A model generated the notes under the pieces. That model did no database searches, was not told the DNA's origin, and was given only the letters and a program-made list of their open reading frames with translations. This document shows, in pieces, positions 36,201 to 49,451 of a stretch of DNA of 64,000 nt. Numbering within the stretch: position 1 is the first letter of the stretch; the number at the start of each line of letters is the position of its first letter. The position numbers were made by a program, and so were the translations under genes. This DNA is from Argyresthia goedartella (Eukaryota; Arthropoda; Insecta; Lepidoptera; Argyresthiidae): the NCBI GenBank assembly GCA_949825045.1, contig OX463806.1, positions 45,408,208 to 45,472,207 of the forward strand, given 5' to 3'.

Positions 36201-39200
36201 GTGCTCACTACGAGTGCAGAATTGAGCCGTACCCAGACCCCAATATGAGAGTCGAGTGGTACTTCAATGGAAAGGTCCTGCAAAGCGGACATCGGTTTAG
36301 AATCGCTTACGACTTTGGTTTCGCCGCTCTTGATATTCTTTCCGTTTACGGAGAGGATTCCGGCGAGTATACCTGCAAGGTCATTAATAATTTGGGACAG
36401 GCAACGTCTTCCATAAAACTGAATGTCACATGTAAGTAGAATATGATAAACTAAACGACTTGTCATAACTCATTATCTGATAACTAATACTGTGTTTTTT
36501 TTTAGCGAAAGAGTCCATCATTCGTGACACACAGCACGAAAGCGCCCTGGAAAAGATTCAATACCTCGAAGGCGATAGAAACCGACGTGTAGTCAGGGAC
36601 GAGAGCTTTATCGCAGAAAAGCCTCAATTTGGAAAACCCTTGAAGAATTCCGAGGTTCCTGAGGGCAAACCTGTGCATTTGGAGGCCACTCTGACTCCGG
36701 TCAATGACCCGACAATGAGGGTCGAGTGGTACTGCAACGGTAGACCTATCCAGCAAGGTCACCGATTCAAGACGACTTATGACTTTGGATATGTGGCTTT
36801 AGACATACTTTACGCGTACGCTGAAGACACCGGCACCTACATGTGTAAGGCGACTAACGCTGTAGGCGAAGCCGTAACAACAAGTTCAATTAAAGTTGAT
36901 GGTAAGACTTGTATAACTAGAACATATTTTAGAATTATACTAACGCAAGATGGTCTAATCAGGCGAAAAGTATACCTATAATAGCGATGGATTATTTATT
37001 AATATTTTTATGAATGTTTCAGCTAAAGACGGGCTTTACTTAGACACCCTTGATGAACAGAGACTCAAGAAGATCCAGGAATTGGAAAGATACGAGAGAC
37101 CAAAGACAGTCGAAGAGGAGAAGCCAGGTCAACGACCCGTTTTCTTAACTGCGTTCACAAGTCTCGAGAACCTACAGGAAGGTGACCGAGCCCACTTTGA
37201 GTGCAGGGTTGAACCCATCAACGACCCAGATCTCACCATTGAATGGTTCCTCAACGGCAAGAAGATCAGGGCCGGGCACAGATACAGGACAGTTCACGAC
37301 TTTGGATATGTCGCCATGGACATCCTTTATTCGTACGCAGAAGATTCTGGAACATACATGTGTAAGGCTACTAATAAACTCGGAGAAGCTGTTAATACAT
37401 GCACGTTGAAGGTTGCGGGTACGTTTGAAATAATATGTTTTAGTTAACATTTTACATTCCCACATATTCATGTACTAAAGAGTTTTCATCTTACAGGGCA
37501 TAGAAGCATAATTCTCGATACGCAACATCCTCATGGTTTAGAGAAAATCAGGAAACTGGAAGCCCAGGGCCACAACACGAGGATGGAAATCGACGAGCCG
37601 AAGGTTACACCGCCAAGGTTCGTGACGGAGCTAAGAGGCACAACCCATATCTTTGAGGGTCAAACGGCTCACTTCGAATGTCAAGTGGAGCCAGTTCACG
37701 ATCCTAACCTCCGCATCGAGTTCTACCACAACGGGAAAGCCCTGCAATCAGCGTCGCGGTTCCATATCACTTTTGATTTTGGTTACGTGTCACTGGATAT
37801 CCAGCATTGCGTCGCAGAGGACGCCGGAGAGTATTCCGTGAAGGCGATCAACGCTCTCGGCCAATGCACATCTGCCATATCCATGACGGTAACCGCAAAA
37901 GGCAGTATAATATCGGAATCTCAACGACCCGAAGGTCTCGAGAAGATCCGAGAGTTGGAGTCTCACGCGCCGTTTAAGCGGCCGGACGTACCGGAACCTG
38001 TGACGAGACAGAGGCCTGTCTTTACGCAGCCTCTGCAGAACATTGACAATATTCAAGAAGGCCAGACAGCCCACTTTGACTGCCGACTCATTCCTGTCGG
38101 AGACCCCACTCTGAAAGTGGAATGGTTCAGAAACGAAAAACTGATTGAAGACAGCTCGAGGATAACAAAGACACATGACTTTGGCTATGTGTCGATGACG
38201 ATCACTCACGTCAGGGATGAAGACGAAGGTGTTTACATGTGCAGAGCATCCAACTTGTTAGGAGAGGCAGTCACGACCGCTGCCATGAGAATCAAAAGTA
38301 AGTTCATCCTACTTATAACTCGAGTTATCGACTGTTTTATAACTAAATACTTGGTTTCACTGGTGAATATACAATAATATAAAATCGTTTATTCCCAGAT
38401 AGGCACTAAACTTGCATTCAAATCACACAAACTACATATGTTTATTTGGTTTCTACATGGGTACTAATAGCTATATCAAACCCAACAGCAAAGGCAGCTA
38501 TTCAACTGGACACGCAACACCCAGAAGGCATGAAGAAGATCCAGCGTCTCGAAAGCCCAGCGCAACAGCGAGGCGAGGAGCCAGAACGCGAGTTTGAGAA
38601 CCCTATCTTCACTCAAGTACTTACTGGACCCTCAGAGTTGTGGGAGGGACAGCACGCTCATTACGAAGCTAGGGTAGTCCCGGTCGGCGATCCAAGCTTA
38701 CGCTTTGAATGGTACATCAATGGTGTGGAATTGAAGATGGGTAAGTGTGTTTCCAATTTATTGTTTTTGTCAAACTAGACAAGACTTACTGACCACTTAG
38801 TAACTTACTCATTTTTTTTGATAAGCTATATATATATATACTCATACTTTAATGTTAATTTAAAATACATAACTTCATACAAGCGAAGCTGAAGCATAAG
38901 ATAGTATAATAATAATTTGAGGAATATTTGAATCAGTGAAACTAAGCACAAGTTTATTTTATAGGATCAAGATTCCGCACGACTCACGACTTTGGATTCG
39001 TGACTCTTGACATCAACTCTGTCGTGGCGCAGGATGCTGGAGTCTACATGTGCAAGGCCATCAACAGGGCTGGAAGCACTGTGTCCTCGGCTGCACTGAA
39101 GGTCAAGACCAAATCTACTATCGTGGACCAAGCGATGAGACCGGAGTCCTGGGAGCAGATCCAACTAAAGGAAGCTGCTATGAACAAAGTCCCGGAGATG

Positions 39201-42200
39201 TTTGTTGATAGCGGCATCCAACAAGCACCAATCTTTACCACTCACCTCAAGAGCTATGATAAACTAATTGAGGGTCAGCACGTATACTTAGAAGCTCAAG
39301 TTGAGCCAAGAACCGACCCTAACCTTAGGATCGAATGGTTCAAGAACGGCATAACTCTAACGACTGGATCTCGATTGAAGAGCACTTTCGACTTTGGATT
39401 AGTCACACTGTCGGTCAACGGTCTCAGGATCGATGATTCCGGCATATACACCTGCAAGGCTACCAATCTCATGGGCGAAGCAGTGTCTACTGCATCTATC
39501 AAGATTGAAGACCGCCACTGGCTCCTTGGTGACTCATTACATCCAGAGTCCTTAGACAGAATTGGTGCTCTAGAGCAGCCTAAAGCTGGAAAGCCTGAAG
39601 CTCCGGAACCGGTCTACGAAACACCAGTATTCATCTCTCACTTGAACAACATTCTATGCAAGGAAGGAGACAACATTCACTTCGAATGCAACGTGGAACC
39701 CTCAAGAGATCCAACGCTCAAAGTTGAGTGGTTCTTTAACAACAAGCCCCTACCGTCTGGCACGAGGTATAAGACCGTACATGACTTCAGCTATGTATCG
39801 TTAGACATTATACATACCTACGAAGAAGACTCTGGCATATACACATGCAAGGCGACTAACAGCAAGGCGTCAGCCACAACATCAGGTTCATTGCGATGCA
39901 CAGGAGACAAAAACATCTTCTTTGACACTCAGCACCCACAAGGCAAGGCCGGCTTAGACGCTGTCGAGCAGGCTGAAGAGGCAAGGGCTGCCAAAGGCAG
40001 GAAGTCTTCGGTTCCTGATATCGATTATCCGAAACCGGAATGGGTTGTTCCTATCGCTGCAGAATATCAGTTGCTGGAAGGTCAACCCCTACATTTGGAG
40101 GGGCAAGTCGAGCCAAAAAACGATCCTAATCTAAAGATCGAATGGTACTTCAATGGCAAAGTCTTGGAGCACGGCTCGAGATTTAAGATGACCAGCGATT
40201 TCGGCTTCGTTACATTAGATCTCACTGATGTTTACGAGCGTGACAGTGGAATTTACACTTGCAAAGCCTACAACAAGAAGGGCGAGGCTTTCACATCTTC
40301 TACAATTTATTGCACCAGCAAGGAGAATCTCATTGAGAGAACACAACATCCTAAAGGTACAGAAGGACTGGAAAAGATACAAAATCTCGAAGAGTCTCTG
40401 CGTCGCGAGCCTGGACAAGGGCCGGATGATGACATAGGCAGAGCGCCTGAATTTGTTACCGTATTCAAGGATATTTTGGACATCAGTGAAGGCCAGATAG
40501 CTCACTACGAAGCGTCCCTCATTCCGACTGGTGACCAAAGCATGGTCATCGAGTGGTTCTATAATGGCAAGACTATCGAAGCTAGCCATCGCATCCGCAC
40601 TGTATACGCCTTCGGTATGGTCGTCCTGGAAATTCTTGGAACAAAAACAGAGGATTCCGGAACTTACTCATGCCGCGCAACCAACCGGTGGGGCCAGGCC
40701 GAGATCAGCGTGAAACTGGAGTGCGTTGATAAGAGCAAGGGACAGAAGCCAAGGTTCACGACACATATCCAGAACGTGGAAGGTCTGAAGGACGGTCAGT
40801 CGGCTCACTTTGAATGCACTGTCGTGCCGGTGGATGACCCAGATATGAAGATCGAATGGTACCACAACGGCCAACCACTGCGTCATTCAAACAGAATCAA
40901 AACAGTTTCAGACTTCGGTTTTGTCGTCATGGATATTGCGTACACTCAGAATCATGACGCCGGAGAATATGTATGCCGAGCGTACAACAAGTATGGCGAA
41001 GACTTTACCAAAGCTCAAATCGGTTGCTATGGCCGCTCCGGGGTTTACTTGGACAGCTTGCAGCCTGATTCTCTAGCAAAGATCAGAGAGCTGGAGAGCT
41101 TACATGGAGCCCAGCAGCAGGCCCCATCTACACCGTCGGCCGAACCGCCAAAGTTTATCACGCAGATTGCCGATGTCCCTAAGCTTGTCGAAGGGCAAAG
41201 CGCTCATTTTGAAGCGCGCCTGGTCCCTGTCGATGACCCTGACCTCAAGGTCGAATGGTTCTACAACGGCAAGAAGCTGCCTCATGGACACAGATACAGG
41301 ACATTCCATGACTTCGGCATTGTTATTTTGGACATTCTTTATTGCTACGAGGAAAACTCAGGAGTATACGAATGCGTTGCTACCAACAAACTAGGAAGAG
41401 ATTCCACGAAAGCTACGCTGAGGTGTGCATCGAAGGAGAGTTTAATCTTGGACTCGCAACTCCCGCGGGTAAGTCACTAGATCATCTGAGGCGCAGCGGT
41501 TGTGGCTCTGCCTGCCATGCGAGAGGTTAGATTCCCAGCTGGGGGCAAAGAAAAAAAAACAGGTCTTGGATGTTTATTTGTGTGACGTCGCTGTTTCTAG
41601 TTCCCAAGACACAGTGTATCATAGTGTGGGGCCAGAAGCGATGTATTTGCTTGTATGTAAATGTTTTATGTATATATTTTACGTTAATATTATTTTAAGT
41701 GAGTAACAAACGTATGAATGGCTTATTTGCAGGGCATGGAAGGAGGTTTGGAGAAGCTACAGACTTTGGAAGATTCGATGATACGCAGGAAGGATACGAC
41801 AGTGGACGAGGAACGCGGTAAGGCACCAGTATTTACGGTCCCTCTGGCAAATATCGACAGCTTGAAGGAAGGCGAAAACGCGCACTTCGAGGCACGTCTC
41901 ACCCCGACAGATGATCCCAACCTGAAAGTAAGTATTATTCTAGTAAATTAAAATGCACTTAGAAATATATAAATAATGACTTATATATAATATTATTTAA
42001 AATAAAATTGTGTGTTTCAGGTGGAATGGTACTGGAATGGAAAGTCTCTTAAAGCTGGTTCCAGGTTCAGAACGTTCTGCGACTTTGGTTTCGTTATTTT
42101 GGAAATTTCTCCAACCTACCCTGAAGATTCTGGCGAGTACTCGTGTAGAGCCTACAACCACTTCGGCGAGGCTGTCACTACTGCCACAATGAAGGTGGCA

Positions 42201-45200
42201 GGAAAACGTAATATTATCTTAGAATCTCAACTGCCGAAGGGTATGGAGGGTACAATAGATAAAATCGCAGCTCTCGAGGGATACAATGCCTCTGCCGACC
42301 CTCTGTCTCCAGAAGTAGAGGGTGGCCAGCCTCCAGAATTTACCACCACACCGTCCGACCTTATCCTGCAAGAGAACTCTTCGGCGCACTTTGAGTGCCG
42401 CTTGGTTCCTGTGAATGATTCCAGCATGAGGGTCGAGTGGTATCACAATGGCAAACCTCTGATGACTGGCTCAAGAGTAAAGACCATCAATGACTTTGGA
42501 TTCGTCATTCTCGAAGTCGGTGGTGTCTACCAACGCGACGCTGGTATGTATACCTGCAAAGCAACAAACCAACACGGTGAGGCCACGGTTTCATGCAAAC
42601 TCCAAGTCAAAGGCCGACAGGGCATCATCCTGGAGCCCCAGCTGCCATCCCACTTCAAGTCTGGAACCGAAAGCATCCAGAAGCTGGAGGAGACATTGCA
42701 CAAGCGGGATGAAATCACAATCGAGGACGAGAAGCCTAACCCGCCTAAGTTCACCGTCGAGATCAAGGATAACCTTGATGTCCCTGAATCAGGCCCGATT
42801 CACTTCGACTGCCGAGTCGAGCCAGTCGGAGACCCGACCATGAGGATCGACTGGTTTCACAACGGCAGGCCGTTCGCAACCGGCTCCCGCGTCCACATGC
42901 TTAATGATTTTGGTTTCATCGCCCTGGACATCGACTACATATACGCACGTGACTCTGGAGAGTACACTTGCCGGGCCACAAATAAGTGGGGATCGGCCAC
43001 TACTACCGCCAAGACAACATGCACCGCTAAACGCGATATCGTGTTGGACTCGCAGCTGCCCCAAGGCATGAGCGGCGAGAAGATCAAGGAATTGGAAAGG
43101 GGACGAGTGGCAGAGCCGCCTAAGGAAGATGCCGTTGTGAGCACACCGCCCAAGTTCATCACCCAGATCCAGTCTCACACTGTGGAAGAGTCGGAGGGCG
43201 TTCGATTTGAGTGCCGCGTGGAGCCGAAAGAAGATCCCAGGTTGCGCATCGAATGGTACCGCAACGGTAAGCTTTTGCCGTCGGGGCATCGCTACCGCAC
43301 CGTGTACGATATGGGCTTTGTGTCACTCGACATCTTGTACGTGTACGCTGAAGACTCCGGCGAGTACATGTGCCGCGCCGTCAACGACTTTGGCGAGGAC
43401 TTTACTAAGGGAAAAGTGTCTTGCAAACGTTAGTATAGTATTATCCAATACTTCTGACAACATTAAATTTAAAATAGTGTGATAGTTATAATAATCCTTA
43501 TGTGTTTTGCAGAGTTGCCAGACATCATTCTTCAGAATCAAGTGCCGCGCGGCATGAAGAAGTCCGAAGCTTTGACTCAGATGGAAGCTACAATCAAGAA
43601 GTACACTTCAGAGATTCACTTGACAGAAGAAGATCTGTTTGATATGGATAAGAAACAGCCACCGCGGTTCGTTACCCAGATCGTAAGCCAACCTTCTCTG
43701 GTTGAGATGGAAACGACGAAGTTTGAGTGCCAACTGGCACCTGTTGGTGATCCCAACATGAAAGTGGAATGGTTCTTCAACAGCAAGCCTTTGCTGCACA
43801 GTAAGTTTTGCAAATAAACTTTTCAACTAATTCATTTCACCAGACAAATAAATCCCAGATGAGTAACCAGCATACAAATATTTCTCTGTAACTATACCTC
43901 GGTTATAACCTCTGTCTAAAAGTCGTGATATGTACCACCACCACTATCAAACTAGTTTTCTAATGTCAAATTATTCGAAATTCATAGAAAACCGCTTCAC
44001 CCCGATCTACGATTTCGGCTACGTCGCCATGGTGTTTGGCTGGGTATACCCAGAGGATAGTGGAGAATACGTCTGCAGGGCAACCAACCTGTACGGCATG
44101 GACGAGACGCGGGCAGTCATCAACACGGCAGGCAAGCCGGGCATTGTATACGACTCGCAGCTGCCTAAGCACATGAAGAGTATTGAGAAGATCAGGGAAA
44201 TGGAGGCGTCTTGGCAGGTGTAAGTTGACCAAATCATCATCATCATCACATCATGTTACCCTCAGCAGGGGTATAGGACTCTCAGCACAGTTTTCCATTT
44301 GGTCAGATCTTCGGACATGGTTTCGGCATGCTTAACAATACCAACAGAAAATAATTGAAGACCACATTAGAAGTTTATGAAATATATAGACATCATCGGA
44401 ATCTCATCCAATGTCCATTCAGATGATCGCCACTTTTTGTAAATCTTGATCTTGATCTGGATTTTGATTATCTTAGTCTTCAGAGTAATTTATCTTTGCT
44501 CATCCAGCGTTCCTGAGGAAATTACGGACGATACCAAGGCGCGCTGCGCTCCAGTGTTTGTAAGCAGACCAGACCCGGTAACCGTCGAGGAAGGCGAATG
44601 GGCCAGGTTCCAATGCCGCGTCACCGGCCATCCTAAGCCCAGGGTCATGTGGTTGATCAACGGCAACACCATTGTCAATGTGAGTTCTAACTTTTGGGTT
44701 TTGCTCCTAGTTTACAAGGGATCGCCAACGATGTCAAGATAATGTTGGTTGACAATGTGCATACCACGCATTTGCTATACTTGCAGTTCATTAAATTGAG
44801 TCTATGTAGGTTGTACCAGTGTACAAGTCCAGGGTGGAGTTGCAGAGGCTTTGACATATATTCAAAATTCATGATCTCCTAGGATAATTGTTAATCGTAA
44901 GTAAACGACTAAAGCTATAGTTGCTCTGTTAAACAAATACGATATTATAAATTCACAGGGATCTAGATACAAGCTGATATACGACGGCATGTACCACTTT
45001 GACATCCCAAAGACCAGACAGTACGATACAGGAAAAATCGAGGTGATTGCCCGGAGCTCGGCCGGTGAAGCAGTCGCCTCCACTGAGCTCAAAGTCATTC
45101 CTAGACACGACGACTATCGAGGCGTACTCAAGAACGCCCCTAGACGTAAGTGCTACATTCATAAGCAATCAGCCACAAGTTTGAAATTCACAACAACGCT

Positions 45201-48200
45201 TTATGCAAAATACCTTTAACATTGAGTAAAACTTCTGCTTACATTTAAATCTGAACACCAGCTTTATACCAGCACTATTTTCTTCCTTGTCACAACTTAT
45301 AATTCACGAACACACCACGCTTAAGCACAATATTCCCCCGCTCCCCTTCCACAACCCGATCCTATTTCTTTGAGATGGTGTGCAGCAATAACCTGCTTCT
45401 TCCGGCTTACCAAGGGATACTTGCGGAGGTATGTTTCACTGCTATTTAATCAAATGGTTACACGTCATGTCAAATATAGTAATTCTGTTTACTGGTCCCA
45501 TGTAGCGTGGTATGATGAGACGACACAATACCAACGTACGGATACTGAATTGGAAAAGACATTCGAAGAGAGGCAAACATTGCAGCGCAAAGGTGAAATT
45601 GATCACAGGCCTGAGTTGAAACAGAAGATCATTAAAGAACCTGATACCGAATGGCAGCAATCTGTCAAGAAGAAGAAGAGTGAGGAATATTATAATAAGC
45701 TGCAAGAGCTGGAAAACGAACAGGTCATCAAAGAGAGCAGACTGAGAGAATCCCACCACCAATACGCGATTCCTGGAGATAAAATTACCAGCAGCTCCGT
45801 TTCCAAAGGAATGGCTCAGAAATATGAGTCAAGCTTGTAAGTATCTCATCAATTACCTACTCAGTATTAATACTAATTCTGTATCTAAGGAGCAGATACT
45901 TATAGTACTTTATATTCCAGGGAACAAAGCGAAGAAGTCGAGCAGAAGCAACAAGTACAGAGGAAGGTAGTGCAAAAGCCGAAAATACCTGACCCATCTG
46001 AATCCACAGTCCATGGAAAGGAAGTTCATGTAGCTAAGCAAAAGCAAGTTCAGAAAGAAGTCGTTGGTGATACGGAGATCACTCGCAAGATCACGTCGAC
46101 CGAAACGACTGAGGTCGAGCATAAGGCGCAGACACAAGAAAGAGTCGTAGAGGGCCCCGTGAAACCGAGTAAGCCGCCAGTCTTCACTAAGAAGATGCAG
46201 CCCAGTCGAGTATTTGAGCAAGAACAGGCTAGGTTCGAAGTAGAGTTCGATGGCGACCCACTGCCAACCGTCAAATGGTACAGAGAGAATTACCCGATCA
46301 AGAACTCCCCGGACTTCCAAATCCACACGTTCAGCACCAAGTCCGTACTGATCATCAGACAAGTGTTCTTAGAAGACTCCGCAGTGTTTGCTGCAGTGGC
46401 AGAGAACCGGGGTGGCACCGCCAAGTGTAGTGCCAACCTAGTGGTGGAAGAGAAACGGCGGCAAGGCCGTGGTGGGGTTACCCCCCCCAACTTCACGCTC
46501 ACCGCGCAGAGTGTCAACGTAACCGCAGGACAGCTCGTCCGCTTCGACACCAAGGTCAGCGGCACCAAACCTCTTGACGTCTACTGGCTCAAGAATGGCA
46601 AGAAAGTGCAACCGGATATCAGGAACAAAATTCTGGACGAGGACGGCTCATACACACTGCTGATCCTCGAGGCCTACCCGCAGGACTCCGGAAAATACGA
46701 GTGTGTCGCCATCAATGGCGCCGGCGAGGCAAGATGCGACGCCGAGTGCTATGTCAACGCGCCCGCTACTAAGGAGAAGCCCAAGCCACAGACGAAGGCC
46801 GCTAACGCACCTCCCGAAATCACCGAGCCTTTGAAGGACAAGTCCGTCGCAGAAGGCCAAGCCATTGAGTTTAGCTGCAAGATCGTCGGCAAGCCAACTC
46901 CAACAGTTCAATGGTACAAGGGCGACAAGCTGATAAAGCCGTCCAAGTACTTCCAGATGTCGCGTGCCGCTGACGAGTACACCCTGCGCATATCCGAGGC
47001 GTTCCCGGAAGACGAAGGGGACTACAAGTGCGTGGCTTACAACTCTGCGGGCCGCGTGACCGTGGCGGCCAAGTTGAAGGTGACGCAGCCAGACCAAGCC
47101 GACCAACTGCCGAGCCTGACACCGCTGCGTGACGTCATCGTTAACGAGGGACAGCCGGCCCAGTTCAAGACCCTCATTACCAGCAAGGGAAAGCCTAGTA
47201 TCCAGTGGCTGCGAGAAGGCGCCTTGATTCCTGAGACACCCGATTTTCAGGTAAGTTTCCTTTTTGATTACGAGTTGAATTCAATGTGATATTTATGTGA
47301 CTACAATTGCACTGTTTGGCCTCCTGGAAATATAGAGGCAGGACGAGAGTTGTATGCCGGAATGATAATAACTGTAAATAAAAAAATAAAAAAACGCTGA
47401 TTCATTGAATTGCAAGGCACTACAGTAGAAAAGGCTGTCGTATATTTGGGCAGTAAATTATTTGCAAAAGGTCAAGCATATAGTCTTAGTCGCGTAAAAA
47501 AATTCTTAACCCCTCTTTTGGTCGTCGGGTGTTAAAAAATAGAGTCTTCATCGTCTTTCCTCAGCATTATTCTATGTATCTTCAAATTCCTCAAGATGAT
47601 TTACCGGTACGGGAAACCCAGTCTCCATATTTATAAAGATGTCCATGCCGATAAATCTGCCTTCAAACGCACCCTAGGACCTAATACACTTTCATTTATC
47701 TTGGAGTCATGCATAAATGTTATGTTATGTTACATAAACAAATGATCCATGTTACATTTTATTCAAGATTTTTGACATTTGTTGTTAGATATAATCCAGA
47801 ATAGTATTACCATATTGAACATTATACAGGTTGTTGTTTTGTAAAGTTACGCCAAACCACTGAAACAAGTATATATATAAAACCGGTCAAGTGCGAGTCG
47901 GACTCGAGCACGAAGGGTTCCGTACCAGCGCGCCCTACTGTCCTGCGCCCCCCAGATACGAATAAGCATCTCGGACCACCAGTATGGTTTTATGCCCGGC
48001 CGCTCAACTGTCACAGCGTTAAATACGATAATCCGGCGCGCACTTACCACTGCAGAGAGCTTTGTTCAGGCTATCTTCCTGGACATACTTCCTGGACAGA
48101 TTTTGATTTAACTTAACAAAATGTTGTTTATAAAGTTATTGGTGTGGCTACTTTCATACTCCATGTACTTAACCAGGTCCATTTCTAAGTTTGTATGTGG

Positions 48201-49451
48201 TTTACAGATAAATAAAAAACCCTGGCAATTCCGGGTAGGTTTTCCTGTAATCTTTGGCTTAAATTCTATATTCTGTATATTTCTCATAATTGTAGACTCT
48301 CTAGTTTTGGAGATAAGAGTGAGGGGGGATGGTAATTTTTTAATCATAACTTCCGGATTTATCGAAAAAAACTTTTTGTAATGTTTATATAGAGCCCTTT
48401 TCAACGATTTCCTACATGACTTATTACAGTGAATATATTTTTTCGTTTTGCCATTTTACCCCCTTCACTTTTTTGTATACTTGAATTATGTTGCGGTTAT
48501 CAGGATATGTAATTTTGCAGAAGATTTCAAGACTTAGTCTTGAAATCTATCTCTTATAGTTCCTGAGAAAAGTGCCTGTGACAGACGGACGGATCGACAC
48601 GCGAGTGATCCCACTAGGGTTGCCTTTTTACCTTTTGAGGCACGGAACCCTAAAAAGGGTGAAAAATACATAAAAATAATTAAATGTTGGCCTTACTTCT
48701 ATCGCTTGGTGCCGCGTTCGCAATAGCGGGCACTCGGCGCGCTGCGCGCGCGTGCTTCGTGGGCGCGTTGCGATTATTTCAGGACAAATTGAACACGGCA
48801 ATTTGAGAATAAAATGTATGCGGGGGATTTTTTTTATTATAGGCGTAAACTATCTCACCTGAGTCAGACGAAATTTTACAAAACACCACCCTTTATATCG
48901 AATTTGAACTTTTATTTTGATAATTTTCCGAAAAAAAAACCCGTCCATTCAAATATGATTTGCCTTATAAGTTTTGCTATGGCAATTATTTATTGTAACG
49001 ATAACCATAACGGTACAACGAAATATTGCCGTAAGTTCACAATATGCTTAGTGGTATTATAAAAGTATCGTTGGCAATCCAATTCATGGTTCTCTCGCTC
49101 TGACCTGTAAAAGAGGGTGAGGGGAGAAATATTGGATCCAAGATAAATTATTTAAATTACATGTACAAGTATAATCAAGGATGTCATTTATATTGGATAA
49201 GAGATATGATCCTATAAATGAACTAGCATAAATGATAGTGTTAATTACCCCTTAGCAATCGATGATTAACTAGATTCAGCTGGTCTGAGTGAATGTGTCG
49301 TTGTCTGCAGATGATCCACGAGGGCAACAACGCTGTGCTATTGATCAGCAGCACCTACGAGGAGGACTCCGGAATATTCACGTGCCGCGCTACAACCACC
49401 GCTGGGCAGGTCGAGACCTCGGCAAAGCTAGTCGTCAAAAGTAAGACATAG
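9134..49451 (+). CDS. sls: Kettin isoform of sls (35 Ig domains, read-through stop)
   Basis: If the donor after exon 21 is not used, the frame continues V-V-K-S-K-T and stops at TAG 49449-49451. The product would be 4811 residues with exactly 35 Ig domains. Drosophila kettin is known to be a product of about 540 kDa with 35 Ig domains made from the 5' part of sls, so count and size both fit. Kettin binds actin near the Z-disc and contributes to passive stiffness. AATAAA signals lie 1.4, 1.6 and 2.1 kb downstream. The stop and the domain count are read directly; the use of this terminus is inferred from the family. Confidence 0.8.

Noticed and set aside
44446..44507. Earlier acceptor (cttcag at 44482) for exon 17
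   Set aside because: It would add a hydrophobic stretch without homology to neighbouring linkers and does not fit the two-base phase from exon 16 as well as the acceptor at 44507.
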